Part shown: piece after piece, positions 31,700 through 33,288 of the stretch
Layout of the letters: each line of letters starts with the position of its first letter
How positions within the stretch are numbered: the first letter of the stretch is position 1
Made by a program: the position numbers and the translations under genes
Notes under the pieces: model-generated
Told to the model about the DNA's origin: nothing
The model's database searches: none
Seen by the model: only the letters and a program-made list of their open reading frames with translations
Source of the DNA: a virus
IMG/VR virus record: IMGVR_UViG_3300045003_000054
Span: 1 to 33,288 of that record
Strand: one strand, 5' to 3'
DNA: 33,288 nucleotides

Positions 31700-31924
31700 A
31701 TGAAGCAAGACCTGTGCGCCTCGGATAGCGACATCAAAGCCCTCTTACTGCGCGAGACGGTAACGGTGGAAGAGCTGCGGGACCGAGTAGTGCAGCATTT
31801 TAGCCCCCGGCCCCCCCGAATCTGGCTCGATGGAGTTGTCACGGCTTCTTCGCCGAAGGCGCTTTCGGTCGCCCGTAGTCCGTCCGTAGCCGGTCGAAGC
31901 CGACCACTTAAGAAACAAACCTAA
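31700..31924 (+). CDS. Small phage protein, unknown
   Basis: GGAAGG lies five bases before ATG 31700; the longer in-frame version from 31487 would run antisense through the 31545 gene and has no such site. The 74-aa product has an acidic/helical N-terminal half (KQDLCASDSDIKALLLRETVTVEELRDRVVQHF) and an Arg/Ser/Pro-rich tail. No family is recognised. It is divergent to 31545 and its stop overlaps that of the convergent HTH gene by 4 bases. Position suggests an early regulatory gene. Confidence 0.5.
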   Translation: MKQDLCASDSDIKALLLRETVTVEELRDRVVQHFSPRPPRIWLDGVVTASSPKALSVARSPSVAGRSRPLKKQT

Positions 31925-32190
31925 CTCGCGAGGTGGGTGCGTGTACGCATCGCCCGACCCCACGCTCTGACTTTATTCGCCGACGCGAGTGTCGGCCAAT
32001 CCTCGCGCTTGATCCAACGCGATATCGTGCGTTGAGCCACTCCTATATCTTTCGCCACGCGACGAATCGAATGCCCGGACCGAATTGCGCGGCTGACTAA
32101 GGTGACAACGCAAGCCACATCAGAAGCGTTCAGCGGGCTGCGGCGTTTACCGGTGGGCCAGTGTCCCCGACCATCTCTGCGAGCGCTCAT
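31921..32190 (-). CDS. Helix-turn-helix protein (short paralogue)
   Basis: This 89-aa protein has a conserved lead RRDGRGHWPTGKRRS and an HTH at about residues 36-64 (SGHSIRRVAKDIGVAQRTISRWI). Its residues 4-76 match residues 110-182 of the 32595 protein at roughly half of the positions, so the two are paralogues. It begins at ATG 32190, overlapping the stop of a 30-aa upstream gene by ATGA. Likely a sequence-specific DNA-binding regulator; target unknown. Confidence 0.7.
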   Translation of the reverse strand: MSARRDGRGHWPTGKRRSPLNASDVACVVTLVSRAIRSGHSIRRVAKDIGVAQRTISRWIKREDWPTLASANKVRAWGRAMRTRTHLAS

Positions 32191-32279
32191 TTACCCGTGG
32201 CCTTATCGATGGCTTGCGACACGTAGTCGCTTACATACTTCGTGCGCTCCTCGTCTGAACGGAAGTCAGTGCGAGCCAT
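32187..32279 (-). CDS. Thirty-residue miniprotein coupled to the HTH gene
   Basis: ATG 32279 is preceded by AAGGTGAG and opens a 30-codon frame (MARTDFRSDEERTKYVSDYV and ten more residues, ending DKATGK). It ends in an ATGA overlap with the HTH gene at 32190. The peptide is charged and helical. It may be a real small protein or a leader whose translation sets HTH levels. Support is the ribosome binding site plus the overlap. Confidence 0.45.
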   Translation of the reverse strand: MARTDFRSDEERTKYVSDYVSQAIDKATGK

Positions 32280-32594
32280 ATCTGCTCTCACCTTGAGAAG
32301 CACATGTTAACAGTTCGCTTTTCGGCACCACGATGAACGCATCATGGACATACGGCTCGCCCCGTTTGCGCTGAAAGCTCTCTGGAAGGTCCAATGGCCT
32401 GGCTATTTACCTGTTCGATTGTCCAGCGGCCGGAGCGAGCGACTCCAGCGCATTTTCCGAGTTGGGATGCGATCACGCCTGTTTCAGCCTTGACCGCGCG
32501 TGTTTGACATACTTATTTTTGCTCGGGTTTACACCCCACCAGTCCAACCTATTGGACTCCGCAGGGAAAGTGCGCCATCTCGATATACTTTGAG
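32280..32594. other. Gene-free stretch with a small hairpin
   Basis: No convincing gene is seen. AGTCCAA-CCTA-TTGGACT (32541-32558) makes a 7-bp hairpin that may end transcripts of the 32595 gene, although no T-run follows. A TTGACA hexamer on the plus strand at 32504-32509 lacks a good -10. An 18-codon minus-strand frame (32549-32605) was not accepted. Confidence 0.4.
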
Positions 32595-33191
32595 TCAACG
32601 CTCATGGGTATGCTCCGTTTGATGGTTAGAGTCTATCGTGAGAAGCTGTAACTTTTCAGCGGAAGCCTTCGTCGGTTTGTCCTCGCCTGAAAACCAACGT
32701 CGAAGCGTACGTTCACTTATTCCAGTCACACGAGCCACAGCGCGCATAGACATTCCAGACGCCAAAGCCTCACTTAGCATACGCACTAGTCGTATCGCGT
32801 CCTCGGAAGATAAATCACTGCGACGCTTGTTCGCTTGCCAGTGACCTCGGCCATCCTTCCGGACGCTCCTTTTCGCGGGCGATCGGTCCTCAGGAAGCAA
32901 TAACGTTACATTGTAGAATTCACGATCTAAGCGATGGCGTCTAGCGATGCGCGAGCATTTTGGGCAATCAGCCTCATGAACCGTATGCTCCTTGCAGCCG
33001 AGTGTTTGCTCCGTCACGTATGCGGTGTACGATCTCTTGCAGCGTAGATGCTGATTAATTCGATTGAGGAAATTTGGGTTGTCGCGGTTGTAGAGAGCTC
33101 TCGCTCTCGATCTCGCTTTCGCTTTTTCTTTCGCGCTCACGACTGATCGCCCCGTTGATGCCGCCTTCGGCGTCAGCATCGGACTAGCCAT
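32595..33191 (-). CDS. HTH protein with Cys/His-rich N-terminal domain (long paralogue)
   Basis: AAGGG precedes ATG 33191 at about 8 bases. Of 198 residues, 1-35 are basic and flexible. Residues 48-88 are Cys/His-rich (C51; CKEH at 66-69; H72; C76 and C79 in DCPKC), plausible for a small zinc-binding unit. Residues 110-182 are the same RKDGRGHW-plus-HTH domain as the 31921 protein, with the HTH at ~145-167 (GMSMRAVARVTGISERTLRRWF). Likely a DNA-binding regulator or replication-region protein; no named family is recognised. The 97 bases beyond its start to the window end hold no clear gene. Confidence 0.68.
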   Translation of the reverse strand: MASPMLTPKAASTGRSVVSAKEKAKARSRARALYNRDNPNFLNRINQHLRCKRSYTAYVTEQTLGCKEHTVHEADCPKCSRIARRHRLDREFYNVTLLLPEDRSPAKRSVRKDGRGHWQANKRRSDLSSEDAIRLVRMLSEALASGMSMRAVARVTGISERTLRRWFSGEDKPTKASAEKLQLLTIDSNHQTEHTHER

Positions 33192-33288
33192 GCGTTTTCC
33201 CTTGGTTGTCGGGTTGTGACGGTGGCAATAACTGTTGTTTTCCTGTTAGTTGGTCAGGTCAGCCGTTAGACCGCATTACTTACTGGCA

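Noticed and set aside
32504-32533. Plus-strand promoter with TTGACA
   Set aside because: The best -10 at 17-18 bases (GTTTAC or TTTACA) is poor, and the downstream gene is on the other strand.
121-32561. 13-base word CTATTGGACTCCG shared between 121-133 and 32549-32561
   Set aside because: Several chance 13-mers are expected in a window of this size, and the flanks do not match, so it is not taken as a terminal repeat.
32549-32605. 18-codon minus-strand frame (MSVDSKYIEMAHFPCGVQ)
   Set aside because: Too short, and no neighbour overlap or strong ribosome binding site supports it.

Overview
The window is most of a temperate, HK97-type siphophage genome (or its excised or episomal form) from a Gram-negative, probably proteobacterial, host. 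Evidence: a P27-family small terminase next to a large terminase; portal, prohead protease and HK97-fold capsid; a long non-contractile tail module with tape measure; a GH24 endolysin with Rz/Rz1 spanins, which implies an outer membrane; and a leftward integrase module beside the 3' half of a tRNA-Pro(UGG). The tail-tip order (DUF2460, DUF2163, NlpC/P60, gpJ-like) is that of gene transfer agents and many alphaproteobacterial siphophages, so an alphaproteobacterial host is a reasonable but unproven guess. Base composition is GC-rich by eye.

Layout. 1-236: upstream region, no gene supported. 237-8916 (+): packaging and head genes, including an unexpected beta-propeller protein between portal and protease and a protease with a long histidine-rich C-terminus. 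8929-12305 (+): a GT-A glycosyltransferase, two small proteins, then head-tail connector, gp10-like and tail terminator genes. 12334-19043 (+): major tail protein, frameshift-type tail chaperones, tape measure and distal tail genes. 19040-23648 (+): tail tip protein and putative receptor-binding or fibre proteins. 23674-25237 (+): lysis cassette with Rz1 nested in Rz. The plus-strand genes are packed with many ATGA or TAATG overlaps and look like one late transcription unit.

25208-28241 (-): an accessory cassette of six leftward genes, two of them lipoproteins and four unrecognised. It is driven from a compact control region (28293-28427) with two divergent extended -10 promoters on either side of four tandem ~20-bp repeats. 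The plus-strand promoter serves an XRE-type regulator (28446). This is the best candidate in the window for an undescribed system: a self-regulated envelope or superinfection-type module at a classic prophage cargo position. Its function cannot be read from sequence.

28784-31102 (-): a small HTH protein, an excisionase-like protein, a tyrosine integrase, and an attP site. The attP core is the 3' part of tRNA-Pro(UGG), and pairs of the same 10-bp direct repeat lie on both sides of it. Because both arms are present, the site looks like an unrecombined attP, so the window probably represents phage or episomal DNA rather than a prophage end joined to chromosome.

31055-33191: small regulatory genes. 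These include a divergent pair around a 15-bp palindromic operator, a 30-aa miniprotein translationally coupled to an HTH protein, and a second, larger HTH protein with a Cys/His-rich N-terminus. The two HTH proteins share a clearly homologous C-terminal domain. No replication genes are visible; they may lie beyond the right edge.
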